Assembly (NCBI RefSeq): GCF_001403635.1
Contig: NZ_LN879467.1
Span: forward strand, 186,001 to 250,000
Source of the DNA: Clostridium massiliamazoniense
Lineage (GTDB): Bacteria; Bacillota; Clostridia; Clostridiales; Clostridiaceae
Direction: 5' to 3'
DNA length: 64,000 bases
Shown: piece after piece, positions 36,989 to 45,982 of the stretch
How the letters are laid out: each line of letters starts with the position of its first letter
How positions within the stretch are numbered: the first letter of the stretch is position 1
Notes under the pieces: generated by a model
The model's input: the letters and a program-made list of their open reading frames with translations, nothing else
The model's database searches: none
Told to the model about the DNA's origin: nothing
Made by a program: the position numbers and the translations under genes

Positions 36989-37106
36989 CTTCTGTAAATT
37001 TCACCTTTTTATAGAATAGAAATATATAAACACATATGCTTCCTTAAGGATTACTAAAATTAAGATAGAGCTAAAGCTCTATCTTAATTAAGACTTAATT
37101 CATTTG
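36977..37106 (+). repeat. Dispersed 130-bp intergenic repeat, copy J
   Basis: Head ACTAGCTTCTGTAAATTTC, middle TAAACACATATGCTTCC, then CTAAAATTAAGATAGAG and a perfect hairpin AATTAAGATAGAGCT-AA-AGCTCTATCTTAATT. The arms differ from the family consensus, but they differ together, so pairing is kept. Confidence 0.8.
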
Positions 37107-37182
37107 TAAGCTTTAAAATATATTAACTTTACAATGAAATTAATTATTTTCATTGTAAAGTTAATTTAAAAAGCTTATTATT
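37107..37182. repeat. Long palindromic element
   Basis: ATTAACTTTACAATGAAA and TTTTCATTGTAAAGTTAAT form an 18-bp stem around TTAATTA (37119-37164). Outer TAAGCTTTAAA / TTTAAAAAGCTTA arms extend it to about 70 bp. It directly follows repeat copy J. It could be a terminator plus a mobile palindrome; no protein is encoded. Confidence 0.65.
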
Positions 37183-37322
37183 TTAACGCTTTTTTATTGA
37201 TTTCTATTTTTATCTTTTCATATCGCTAACCTATATCTAAAATTGATAATGACTAACTATTGATTATTAATTCTCACTTATATAAAATAAAATCACAAAT
37301 TAATTTTAAGAGGTGATTGCAA

Positions 37323-37562
37323 ATGATAAAATTATATACAATGAATGATTGTCATTGGTGTACTAAAGAAGAAGAATATTTAAAATCTACCGGAAAAAAA
37401 TTTGATATTATTAATGTTGAGAAAGATTCAAAAGCTAAAAAAGAAATGATTAATAAAAGCCATCAAAATCAAGTTCCTGTATTAGATGTAGATGGTAAAA
37501 TAATTGTTGGATTTAATAAAATTGCTATATCTGAAGCTATTTATGGATATACTTGGTCTTAA
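37323..37562 (+). CDS. Glutaredoxin-like protein 1 (CHWC)
   Basis: 79 residues with a thioredoxin fold: beta-strand KLYTMNDC, active site CHWC at residues 9-12, cis-Pro QVPVLDVDG and a final helix. It lacks the classical CPYC but keeps both Cys, so it is probably a thiol-disulfide reductase. ATG at 37323 follows GAGGTG (AGGTGATTGCAAATG). A close paralogue with the same ribosome-site context lies at 38019, about 60% alike by eye, so the two arose by local duplication. Confidence 0.85.
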   Translation: MIKLYTMNDCHWCTKEEEYLKSTGKKFDIINVEKDSKAKKEMINKSHQNQVPVLDVDGKIIVGFNKIAISEAIYGYTWS

Positions 37563-37574
37563 ATAAATAAAATT

Positions 37575-37632
37575 AAAGTAACTGCATAAAAAACATCATA
37601 ATCTGTTTATCATTTTTTATGCAGTTACTTTT
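37575..37632 (+). terminator. Terminator of glutaredoxin-like gene 1
   Basis: AAAGTAACTGCATAAAAAA pairs with TTTTTTATGCAGTTACTTT, 19 bp, then TTTATC. Confidence 0.85.
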
Positions 37633-37763
37633 TATCTAATTACTAGTATCAATAATACTTTAAAGTTTTATAATCCAAATAGAGAAATACAAAGCTCTAA
37701 ATAACTTTTTCTAAAATATAATATCAGAGTAAAATTTTACGTAAATTAAGTCTTAATCTATAA
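37633..37763 (+). repeat. Dispersed 130-bp intergenic repeat, copy C
   Basis: Head TATCTAATTACTAGTATC and AATAATACTTTAAAG, middle CTCTAAATAACTTTTTCTAAAAT, tail TAAATTAAGTCTTAATC. Its hairpin is more degenerate than in other copies. The rest of the spacer to 38018 has no gene. Confidence 0.65.
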
Positions 37764-38018
37764 TTTCTTTCATACTAACTCAAAAACTTCCTATTATACT
37801 TCTAATTCTATTCTCCTTTAATAAATCATCAAAACTTAATTTTCTCTTATTTTTTTCTATACTATACTAATTATAAATATAAAATCAAATATAATCTATT
37901 GATTATTAAAACATAGTTATATACAATTAACTTAGAAGTGTGGCAATATTTATCCCTTATGCTAAAAAGAATAGAACTATCTTGTTGCTACATAATTACA
38001 AATACGAGGTGATTACAA

Positions 38019-38255
38019 ATGATAAAATTATATAGAATTGAAGGATGCCATTGGTGTGATAAAACTGAAGAATACTTAAGAGGCACTAATAAGGAACTAG
38101 TAGTTATTGATGTGGAGAAAGATCCTGAAGGAAAAAAAGAAATGCTTTCTAAAACTAATGAAAATTCTGTTCCTGTTGTAGATATAGATGGAACTATATT
38201 TGTTGGATATAATAGAAGACTTATGTCTGAAGCTATTTATGGTTATTTTTGGTAA
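38019..38255 (+). CDS. Glutaredoxin-like protein 2 (CHWC)
   Basis: 78 residues. Active site CHWC at 9-12, SVPVVDIDG with the cis-Pro, and the same ending (SEAIYGYFW) as its neighbour. Both begin MIKLY and share VEKD...KKEM. Probably a cytoplasmic thiol-disulfide reductase. The ribosome site GAGGTGATTACAA is nearly identical to that of gene 1, which shows the duplicated unit included the leader. Confidence 0.85.
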   Translation: MIKLYRIEGCHWCDKTEEYLRGTNKELVVIDVEKDPEGKKEMLSKTNENSVPVVDIDGTIFVGYNRRLMSEAIYGYFW

Positions 38256-38341
38256 TATATAAAATTTATTTTTTATTTTTTAAAATTATATTTGTATATA
38301 TGCATTTTTAGGATATAATTATATATAGATAGAAAAATTTA

Positions 38342-38373
38342 AAACAAATTATCTAAACAGAGATAATTTGTTT
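38342..38373 (+). terminator. Terminator of glutaredoxin-like gene 2
   Basis: AAACAAATTATCT / AGATAATTTGTTT perfect stem with a short loop, T-rich afterwards. Confidence 0.75.
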
Positions 38374-38472
38374 CCCTTATATAGCTAAGTTAATCGTTTG
38401 CATTAATTATTGATTTGGACGAGCTTCTTGGTATATATTAAATCTAAAGAAAAAGTAAAGGTGGTCTTCAAT

Positions 38473-38847
38473 ATGAACGAAACTATAAAAGAATTAAGAA
38501 AAGAAATTGAACATGTAAGAAAAGAATTAGAAGAATTAAATAGTTGTAAAGAATCACTAACAAACACATATAAAAAGTTAGAGCAAATAGAAACATCAAT
38601 AAAAACAAGAGCTATAATTCTTGATGAATTTCTTGTAAAACTTGATTCTACTGACTTAAGCAAAGGTGTTAATTTAGATGAATTAAAACCTAGTAAAAGT
38701 AAAAAAGCCTTAGAAAGTTATTTAGATTATTTAAATACAAACCAACAATTTAAAGAAGAAAACTCTGAAATAGTATTCCAACATTATGTTCAAGACTTAA
38801 TGAAGGATGAAACTTTTATAAACAAAATGAATGAAGATAAAAAGTAA
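38473..38847 (+). CDS. Coiled-coil protein, unknown function
   Basis: 124 residues. Residues 1-50 form a heptad-type coiled coil (ETIKELRKEIEHVRKELEEL), then a short Ser/Lys linker (LKPSKSKKALESYLDYL) and an acidic helical tail. No membrane segment. ATG 38473 is preceded by AAGGTGG. Not recognised; monocistronic with a strong terminator. Confidence 0.7.
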   Translation: MNETIKELRKEIEHVRKELEELNSCKESLTNTYKKLEQIETSIKTRAIILDEFLVKLDSTDLSKGVNLDELKPSKSKKALESYLDYLNTNQQFKEENSEIVFQHYVQDLMKDETFINKMNEDKK

Positions 38848-38876
38848 TACTATTATTTTAGAGTATTATGAAAGAA

Positions 38877-38935
38877 GCCTTAAGGTATTATGGGGAGAAA
38901 TTTCTTCCCTAATATAACTTTAAGGTTTTTTATTT
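38877..38935 (+). terminator. Long terminator hairpin
   Basis: CCTTAAGGTATTATGGGGA pairs with TTCCCTAATATAACTTTAAGG (small bulges), then TTTTTTATTTG. Confidence 0.8.
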
Positions 38936-38986
38936 GTTAATTTCTATCTTTCCATTTTTACTATATAATATAAATTAAATGGATTT

Positions 38987-39118
38987 TATCTCATGACTTG
39001 TGTCTGTACTCCTCTACTGTTCTATAAACTAAAAATAAAGAAACACAAGTTCCTAGATAGCATCCACCTAAACTTAGGTAGAATCAAAATTCTATCTGAA
39101 TCAACTCTCAAATTATCT
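38987..39118 (+). repeat. Dispersed 130-bp intergenic repeat, copy D
   Basis: Head GACTTGTGTCTGTACTCC, TTCTATAAACTAAAA, middle AAACACAAGTTCCTAGATAG, hairpin ACTTAGGTAGAAT-CAAA-ATTCTATCTGAAT. It ends two bases before the ribosome site of the response-regulator gene, so in this locus it would be transcribed as a 5' leader if the promoter lies upstream of it. The inner G-C pairs of the consensus are replaced by A-T pairs. Confidence 0.8.
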
Positions 39119-39131
39119 TGGAGGTATCTTT

Positions 39132-39806
39132 ATGTCTAAAAATAAAATTTTTATAGTTGAAGATGAAGAAAAAATGGTAAAAGAACTTATTCTAACATTA
39201 AATAAATATGGTTATTCAACTTCCTTTAGCTTTGACTTTGAACATATTGTAGATTGCATAATCAATGATAACCCTCATTTAGTTTTATTAGATATTAATT
39301 TACCATATTACGATGGGTTTTATATTTGCCGAGAACTTAGAAAATCTAGTAATATCCCAATAATAGTTGTTACTAGCAGAGATAGTGATATGGACGAACT
39401 TATGAGTATAAATCTAGGAGCAGATGATTTTATAACCAAACCTTACAATACTCAAATACTCCTTGCTAGAATTGGTGCTCTTTTAAAAAGAACCTATAAT
39501 GATAATACTATTGAAACATTCAAGCTTAGGGATCTCATCTATAATTTATCCACTAGTGAAGCAATTTTTTCTACTAATAAAGTTGAGTTAACAAAAAATG
39601 AAAGTAAAATTCTTTATATTTTATTCCAAAATAAAGGGAAAATAGTATCTAGAGATAAGATAATAAAAGCTCTTTGGCAGGCTGAAGAATTTGTTGATGA
39701 TAACACTTTAACTGTTAATATAAATAGACTTAGAAAAAAACTTGAAGAAATAGGAGCTAAAGATTATTTACAAACTAAGAGAGGTCAAGGTTATATACTC
39801 CTATGA
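39132..39806 (+). CDS. OmpR-family response regulator (BceR-like)
   Basis: 224 residues. Receiver: FIVEDEEKM acidic pair, phospho-acceptor LLDINLPYYDGF near residue 52, VTSRDSD Thr, and GADDFITKPYN Lys. C-terminal winged helix ends with the usual TLTVNINRLRKKLEEIG and TKRGQGYIL. Controls the downstream ABC genes on peptide-antibiotic stress. GGAGGTATCTTT leads into the ATG. The stop overlaps the kinase start (ATGA). Confidence 0.92.
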   Translation: MSKNKIFIVEDEEKMVKELILTLNKYGYSTSFSFDFEHIVDCIINDNPHLVLLDINLPYYDGFYICRELRKSSNIPIIVVTSRDSDMDELMSINLGADDFITKPYNTQILLARIGALLKRTYNDNTIETFKLRDLIYNLSTSEAIFSTNKVELTKNESKILYILFQNKGKIVSRDKIIKALWQAEEFVDDNTLTVNINRLRKKLEEIGAKDYLQTKRGQGYILL

Positions 39807-40813
39807 AAACACTAGAATATTTAAAGGATAAAATTATATTTGTAATTATCACTATATTAACCTTAATATTTACTGCTTTTCTTTTAAATTCCTTGGGTAT
39901 AGGTTATTATGCTATTTTTTTTGTAACATCTATAAATTTTATAGCATCTATATTATTTTATATTGTTGATTTTCTAAAGAAAAAAAAATACTATAATGAA
40001 ATTTTATTTAACTTAAATGCCCTAGATAAAAAGTTCCTTATTTCTGAAGTAATTGATAAGGGAAATTTTCCAGAAGGAAAATTATTATATGAAATTCTAT
40101 CCATTACTGATAAATCAATGAATGATGAAGTTTCTAAACTTAAAATATCCTCAAATGAATATAAAGAATATATTGAAACATGGGTTCATGAAATTAAAAC
40201 TCCTATATCTGTTTCAAAACTTATTATAGAAAACAATGAATCTGAAATCACCAATAGTATTGATGAAGAGCTAGATAAAATCGAAAATTATATAGAACAA
40301 GCACTTTTTTATGCTAGAAGCAATAACTTAGAAAAAGATTATATTATAAATAGACTCAATTTAAAATCTACTATTAATAAAGTAATAAAAAGAAATATGA
40401 ATACTTTAATAGAAAAAAATATAAAAATTAATTTATTTGATTTAGATTATGAAGTTTACTCGGATACTAAATGGCTTGAATTCATTATAAACCAACTCAT
40501 AATAAACTCAATAAAGTATATGGATAAAAACAATAAAATTCTAAAAATATATGGAACTAAAAATAAAAATTCCATATCATTAAATATTGAAGATAATGGA
40601 ATTGGTATAAAGAAAAAAGATATAATCAAGGTGTTTGAAAAGGGCTATACTGGTACTAATGGTCGTATTTTTGGAAAATCTACTGGCATAGGACTTTATC
40701 TTTGTAAAACTTTATCTGAAAAATTAGGTATATCAATTAATATAAAATCAAAGGAATTTGAAAACACTATAGTAACCCTAAACTTTCCTATTAATGATAT
40801 GGTAACATTCTAA
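39803..40813 (+). CDS. Intramembrane-sensing histidine kinase (BceS-like)
   Basis: 336 residues. Two N-terminal helices separated by only a few residues (SLGIGYYAIFF), the plan of BceS-type kinases that lack a sensor domain and read the transporter. H-box ETWVHEIKTPISVSKL with the phospho-His, N-box NQLIINSIKYM, G1 DNGIGI, and G2 STGIGLYLCKTL. Translation is coupled to the regulator gene by the 4-base overlap. Confidence 0.92.
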   Translation: MKTLEYLKDKIIFVIITILTLIFTAFLLNSLGIGYYAIFFVTSINFIASILFYIVDFLKKKKYYNEILFNLNALDKKFLISEVIDKGNFPEGKLLYEILSITDKSMNDEVSKLKISSNEYKEYIETWVHEIKTPISVSKLIIENNESEITNSIDEELDKIENYIEQALFYARSNNLEKDYIINRLNLKSTINKVIKRNMNTLIEKNIKINLFDLDYEVYSDTKWLEFIINQLIINSIKYMDKNNKILKIYGTKNKNSISLNIEDNGIGIKKKDIIKVFEKGYTGTNGRIFGKSTGIGLYLCKTLSEKLGISINIKSKEFENTIVTLNFPINDMVTF

Positions 40814-40914
40814 TATAACAAAATTGTAAGGTTTTTGTTATGCTCTTCTATGGTTGAACCTTCCTATAATCATTAAAATTAAACTATAGAAGTTCTTAGG
40901 AGGTTATATTTAAA

Positions 40915-41685
40915 ATGAACAAAGAAATTTTAAAAGTCTGTAATATTGAGAAATATTATGGCAAAAAAGGTAATGTAGTCAAAGCTATTAATAATATTAG
41001 CTTTTCTGTAGATAAAGGTGAATTTATTGCCATTATGGGCGCTTCTGGAAGCGGGAAAACTACTCTTTTAAATTGCATTTCAACTATAGATAAAGTTAGT
41101 AGTGGTTATATCTATTTAAATGAAAAAGAAATAATAAAACTTAGTGAAAAAGCCCTTGCTAGATTCAGAAGAGTTTCTCTTGGTTTCATTTTTCAAGACT
41201 TTAATCTTTTAGATACATTAACTAATTATGAAAATATTGCTCTAGCCTTATCTATATTAAAGATAAATCATAAAGAAATTGACGCTAGAGTTCAAGCAAT
41301 TTCTAAAACACTTAATATATCTGATATATTAAATAAATTTCCTTATGAAGTATCTGGAGGACAAAAACAAAGAATAGCTGCTGCTAGAGCTATTATAACT
41401 AATCCATCTTTAATTCTAGCAGATGAACCTACTGGTGCTCTTGATTCTAAATCTGCAAAAGATTTATTAGAATCAATGGAGAAACTTAATAAAGATTTAA
41501 ATGCCACTATAATGATGGTTACCCATGATGCATTTACTGCTAGCTATGCTAATAGGATATTATTTATAAAAGATGGACAAATATTTAATGAGTTAATTAA
41601 AGGAAATGATTCAAGAAAGGAATTCTTTAATAGAATAATTGAAGTTATCGCCTTACTTGGAGGTGATAATAAAAATGTATTTTAA
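40915..41685 (+). CDS. BceA-like ABC transporter ATPase
   Basis: 256 residues. Walker A GASGSGKTTLLN, Q-loop FQDFNLLDTLT, signature VSGGQKQRIAAARA, Walker B LILADEPTGALD and H-loop MVTHD. Energises the BceB-type permease. Strong AGGAGG; separated by 101 bp from the kinase gene, a space that can hold the BceR-controlled promoter. Its end overlaps the permease start by 11 bases. Confidence 0.94.
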   Translation: MNKEILKVCNIEKYYGKKGNVVKAINNISFSVDKGEFIAIMGASGSGKTTLLNCISTIDKVSSGYIYLNEKEIIKLSEKALARFRRVSLGFIFQDFNLLDTLTNYENIALALSILKINHKEIDARVQAISKTLNISDILNKFPYEVSGGQKQRIAAARAIITNPSLILADEPTGALDSKSAKDLLESMEKLNKDLNATIMMVTHDAFTASYANRILFIKDGQIFNELIKGNDSRKEFFNRIIEVIALLGGDNKNVF

Positions 41686-43666
41686 TTTATCATTAAAAAA
41701 TATCAAAAGAAGCTTAAAGGATTATACAATTTACTTTCTAACACTTATTTTTGGAGTTTGTATTTTTTACACCTTTAATTCAATAAACTCACAATCTATA
41801 ATGATGAAATTAAGCGAGTTACAGAAGGTTCTTTTTCAAAATATAAATATGGTTATGGGAATTGCTTCTGTTTTTGTTTCCTTTATTCTAGGCTTTCTTA
41901 TTCTTTACGCTAATAGTTACTTAATAAAAAGAAGAAAAAAAGAATTTGGAATATATATGACCTTAGGCATGGAAAGGGGGCATCTTTCAAAAATAATATT
42001 TATTGAAACCTTACTTATTGGATTTTTATCTCTATCTATAGGGCTTTTCCTAGGAGTTATACTTTCTCAAGGTTTATCAATATTTACAGCTAAACTTTTT
42101 CAAGTGCAATTAACTAATTTTACATTTACATTTTCACCTTCAGCAGCTATGAAAACTATAGGTTGTTTTATAATTATATACTTAATAATTTTAATATTTA
42201 ATAACTTTTCTCTTAGAAAAATAAAACTTATTGACTTACTTAATGCTAAAAAGAAAAATGAGAAATTATTAATCAAAAATATTTGGATATCTGTTATATT
42301 GTTCTTTATAAGTATTTTTATGATTGGAAGTGCTTATTATATGATGCTCAAAAATGGAATAGCCATAATTTCTCCTCAAATTATTTTTCCAGCTGTTTTT
42401 CTTGGTTCCTTTGGAACTTTACTTTTATTCTTTTCATTTGCTGGCTTTATACTAAAATTAGTACAAACGAGAAAAAAATATTACTTAAAAGAACTTAATA
42501 TGTTTATTATAAGACAACTAAATAGTAAAATAAATACAACATTTATTTCAATGACCTTTATTTCATTGATGCTATTTATTTCTATTTGTACACTTTCTGG
42601 AGGTCTTGGCATAAATAAAGCTATAAATAGCAACCTTAAAGATCTATCACAATTTGATATGACACTTTGGAATTTTAATGGTAATAATATAAGTAACATC
42701 TTAAAGAATAATGGATTAAATCTAAATGATTACACAAAAGATTATTCTGATATTGAGTATTATACAAGCAATATCCATTTCAATAGTCTTTTAACTCCTT
42801 CTGAAGAATCAACTTTAAGTAATTATTATCCTATAAAAACTAATGAGGCTGTTCAAGTTATTAAACTATCTCAATTAAATCAAACCTTAGAAATGTTAAA
42901 TAAAAAGCCTATATCCTTAAAAAACAATCAATACGGAATAGTTACGGATATAGATGATATGGTTAAACCACTTACCAATGTTCTAAGCAAAAATACAACA
43001 TTAACTATTAATAATAAAACTTTAACCCCTGGGATTCTTACTCCAGTTAATGAAGTATTATACGATAGTACTATGAAAGCTAATATAGCTGTAATAGTTG
43101 TTAATGATTCAGTTCTTAATGGTCTTATAGCAGTTAATAGTTATTTAAATATTAATTCAGATAATAATATTTCAATTATAAGTGAAAAAATTAGAACTAT
43201 TCAAAAAAAATATGCTAAAACTAAGAATCCTATTTACGGTATGACAAAAACAGAAATGATAGAAAATTCTTTAGGTCTTTCTGCTATGGTATCATATCTA
43301 GCTATTTATCTAGGACTTATCTTCACCATTGCTTCTGCTGCTTTATTAGCAATTCAACAACTAACTGAATCAACAGATAATGCAGAAAGATATAAACTTC
43401 TTCAAAAGGTCGGTGTTGATAATTCAATGATAAATAAATCACTTTTTATTCAAATAGGAATTTATTTTTTAATCCCTCTTGTAGTAGCTTTAATACATTC
43501 TATAGTTGGTTTAAAAATAGCCTCAACAGTAGTAGAAGTATTTGGTGCTATTAATATAACTAAGAATATTATAATAACCTTACTTTCAGTATTTCTTATT
43601 TATGGTTCTTACTTTTTTGCAACCTACATGGGTGCCAAAAATAATATAAATAGAAATTTAAAATAA
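41675..43666 (+). CDS. BceB-like ABC permease with large extracellular domain
   Basis: 663 residues. Ten membrane helices in the FtsX-like plan with a single large extracellular loop of about 200 residues between helices 7 and 8 (roughly 315-535), which binds peptide antibiotics such as bacitracin in family members. The RRKKEFGIYMTLGMERGHLSKI and NAERYKLLQKVGVDNSMINKS loops are the paired FtsX coupling motifs. I start at ATG 41675 behind GGAGGTGATAA; the longer frame upstream lies within the ATPase gene. It removes or detoxifies peptides and signals to the kinase. Confidence 0.93.
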   Translation: MYFNLSLKNIKRSLKDYTIYFLTLIFGVCIFYTFNSINSQSIMMKLSELQKVLFQNINMVMGIASVFVSFILGFLILYANSYLIKRRKKEFGIYMTLGMERGHLSKIIFIETLLIGFLSLSIGLFLGVILSQGLSIFTAKLFQVQLTNFTFTFSPSAAMKTIGCFIIIYLIILIFNNFSLRKIKLIDLLNAKKKNEKLLIKNIWISVILFFISIFMIGSAYYMMLKNGIAIISPQIIFPAVFLGSFGTLLLFFSFAGFILKLVQTRKKYYLKELNMFIIRQLNSKINTTFISMTFISLMLFISICTLSGGLGINKAINSNLKDLSQFDMTLWNFNGNNISNILKNNGLNLNDYTKDYSDIEYYTSNIHFNSLLTPSEESTLSNYYPIKTNEAVQVIKLSQLNQTLEMLNKKPISLKNNQYGIVTDIDDMVKPLTNVLSKNTTLTINNKTLTPGILTPVNEVLYDSTMKANIAVIVVNDSVLNGLIAVNSYLNINSDNNISIISEKIRTIQKKYAKTKNPIYGMTKTEMIENSLGLSAMVSYLAIYLGLIFTIASAALLAIQQLTESTDNAERYKLLQKVGVDNSMINKSLFIQIGIYFLIPLVVALIHSIVGLKIASTVVEVFGAINITKNIIITLLSVFLIYGSYFFATYMGAKNNINRNLK

Positions 43667-43669
43667 AAA

Positions 43670-43712
43670 TAAAAGACCCCAATGGGAAATACTCTGTTTC
43701 CATTGAGGTCTT
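43670..43712. terminator. Terminator of the Bce module
   Basis: AAAGACCCCAATGGGAAA pairs with TTTCCATTGAGGTCTTTTTG. It lies between convergent genes and works in both directions. Confidence 0.85.
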
Positions 43713-43731
43713 TTTGTATTTTAAACAATGA

Positions 43732-44649
43732 TTAAGGAAGTACTTTTCCTGCTGAGCGATAAATTTCATACCACTCTTCTCTTGTTATTTTAATATCTGA
43801 AGCTTTACATATTTCCTTAAGTCTTTCTATATTAGTTGTTCCTGTAACTGGCTGTATTTTAGCAGGATGTCTTAAAAGCCATGCATATGCCATAGTATTA
43901 TTATTCACTCCATATCTTGCACCAATTTCAGTTAATTTCTCATTGAGCTCTTTAAATTTAGGATTATTTAAAAATGTTCCTTCAAAAAATCCATATTGAA
44001 CTGGTGACCACGCTTGGATTGTTATATCATTCAGTCTACAGAACTCTAAAACACTATCATCTCTATTTATAGATCCATCTATTTCCATATTAACATTCAA
44101 TCCACAATCAATCATAGAACTATTAGTTATACTTAATTGAAGTTGATTAACTATAATTTTATCTTCTAAATACTTATTTAAAAGTTGTATTTGCATTGGA
44201 TTGTGATTGCTAACTCCAAATTTCCTAACTTTACCTGAATTAACCAAAAGTGAAAATGCTTCTGCTACCTCCTCTGGTTCCATTAATGTATCAGGTCTAT
44301 GAAGTAATAATATATCTAAATAATCTGTATTTAATCTTTTTAGTATATTATCTACAGATTCCATAATATATTCCTTTGAAAAATCAAAAAAACCTGCTCT
44401 TATTCCACACTTGCTCTGTATTACAATTTCATCTCTTTTAGATGATTTCAAATCTAAAACCTTTCCAAAATTTATTTCTGATTGTCCTTTTCCATATATA
44501 TCAGCATGGTCAAATAAAGTAATCCCTTCATCTAAAGCTGTCTTTATTAATTTATCTACAGAATCCTTTTCCATATTAGCTATTCGCATACAACCTAAAG
44601 CTATATTTGATGTTTCTACATTACTATTACCTATATTTATACTCTTCAT
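43732..44649 (-). CDS. Aldo/keto reductase (YdhF type)
   Basis: 305 residues. AKR barrel: catalytic FDHADIYGKG Asp/Tyr, the Lys in IVIQSKCGIR, the LLLHRPDTLMEPEEVAEAF loop typical of AKR11/YdhF, KFGVSNHNPMQI, and the NADP clamp GTTNIERLKEI. It reduces aldehydes or ketones with NADPH. ATG at 44649 is preceded by GGGGGAT; the GTG 12 bases upstream overlaps it. Monocistronic. Confidence 0.9.
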   Translation of the reverse strand: MKSINIGNSNVETSNIALGCMRIANMEKDSVDKLIKTALDEGITLFDHADIYGKGQSEINFGKVLDLKSSKRDEIVIQSKCGIRAGFFDFSKEYIMESVDNILKRLNTDYLDILLLHRPDTLMEPEEVAEAFSLLVNSGKVRKFGVSNHNPMQIQLLNKYLEDKIIVNQLQLSITNSSMIDCGLNVNMEIDGSINRDDSVLEFCRLNDITIQAWSPVQYGFFEGTFLNNPKFKELNEKLTEIGARYGVNNNTMAYAWLLRHPAKIQPVTGTTNIERLKEICKASDIKITREEWYEIYRSAGKVLP

Positions 44650-45249
44650 AAAATCCCCCACTTAAATTAATATATATTATTGATAATTGATAAAAACAAG
44701 AAAATATTATAATTCAACCCTGTTATATTTTCTCATTTTAATTTGTAATTCTAATTATATCCCTTTTATCCTTTTTCTTCTACTATATTCGTAAATCTTT
44801 TTAATTCTTAAAAAACTCATTCTAAAAAATTAATTAATACATATTTTCATCTCTTTCTCACTTTTTATAATATAATTTACTTTTTGAAAACCTTTTTTTC
44901 TATTAAAAGTATTTTTTCTAAACTATAGTTGAATTTAAATTTAATTTGTTGTATTATAGGTAATTGTGGAAGAAAAAGCTATAAATTTAGTATTGTACTT
45001 ACTGTAATACCAAATTAAGCATTTATAAATATTTTATTATAAATATAATGTACTAGCTTTGGATACACTAAACATAGGATAATTTAAGACTTAATTCTAA
45101 CTTATTAAATTAATATGAACTTATATTCCTAATTCTTTATAAATTGATAATAGATTTTTAGTCTAAATTATCTAGAATTATGTCACTCTTTATTATTATC
45201 AAAATATCATAGTGACTAAAATTAAATAAAAACATAGGAGGAAACAAAA
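44650..45249. other. 600-bp divergent spacer
   Basis: No gene. Mostly A/T tracts; a promoter-like TTGTATTATAGG is at 44948. The minus strand at 45060-45170 has an AGTTAGAATTAAGTCTTAAAT stretch that could be a decayed copy of the dispersed repeat, too weak to count. Leads into aqpZ, which has an AGGAGG site. Confidence 0.45.
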
Positions 45250-45921
45250 ATGGCAATGAAAAAAGCTCTTGCAGAATTTATCGGAACATTTGTACTTGTC
45301 TTTATAGGTACTGGTGCAGCTGTTCTTGGTGGTGGAATTCACGGCAGTATTGCAATATTAGGAATAGCTATGGCTTTCGGTTTAGCACTTATGATAATGT
45401 GCTATAGCATAGGTACTATTTCTGGATGTCACATAAACCCAGCTGTTTCTGTGGCAATGTTTATAAACAAAAGAATAACTTTAACAGAACTTATTTATTA
45501 TATAATTTCTCAAGTACTTGGTGCTATATTAGGTTCTGCTATACTTTTTGCTATATTAAAATCAGGTCATATGCCTGTATCTAATATGGGACAAAATAGT
45601 TTTGGACATTTTGCTACATGGGGAGTATTCTTAACTGAATTTGTACTAACATTCATTTTCGTATTAGTAATTTTAGTTGTAACAGGAAAAAAAGGAAATA
45701 CAGTTGTCGCTGGAATAGCTATTGGTTTAGCTTTAACTACTGTACACCTTGTTGGAATCCCTATAGATGGAACTTCAGTTAACCCAGCTCGTAGTATAGG
45801 GCCTGCTATATTTGCTGGTGGAGTTGCATTATCTCAATTATGGGTATTTATAGTTACACCTATATGTGGAGCTATATTATCTTCAATAGTAAGTATATTT
45901 GTACTAGATAGTGAAAAATAA
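45250..45921 (+). CDS. aqpZ: Aquaporin Z-type water channel
   Basis: 223 residues, six membrane helices. Two NPA boxes: CHINPAVS and TSVNPARS. The selectivity filter is the water type: Phe in AMAFGLAL, His in TTVHLVGIP and Arg after the second NPA, as in AqpZ rather than the glycerol facilitator GlpF. Moves water across the membrane and helps in osmotic adjustment. Monocistronic, AGGAGG upstream and a strong terminator after it. Confidence 0.9.
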   Translation: MAMKKALAEFIGTFVLVFIGTGAAVLGGGIHGSIAILGIAMAFGLALMIMCYSIGTISGCHINPAVSVAMFINKRITLTELIYYIISQVLGAILGSAILFAILKSGHMPVSNMGQNSFGHFATWGVFLTEFVLTFIFVLVILVVTGKKGNTVVAGIAIGLALTTVHLVGIPIDGTSVNPARSIGPAIFAGGVALSQLWVFIVTPICGAILSSIVSIFVLDSEK

Positions 45922-45930
45922 TATGTAGCA

Positions 45931-45982
45931 TAGCTATATTAAAGCTTATAATTAATTATTTGCTTTTAATATAGCTTTTTTA
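45931..45982 (+). terminator. aqpZ terminator
   Basis: AGCTATATTAAAGC pairs with GCTTTTAATATAGCT, then TTTTTTATTTG. Confidence 0.85.

Noticed and set aside
45060-45170. Eleventh copy of the dispersed repeat
   Set aside because: Only the AATTAAGTCT tail and vague head similarity on the minus strand; not enough to count in AT-rich DNA.
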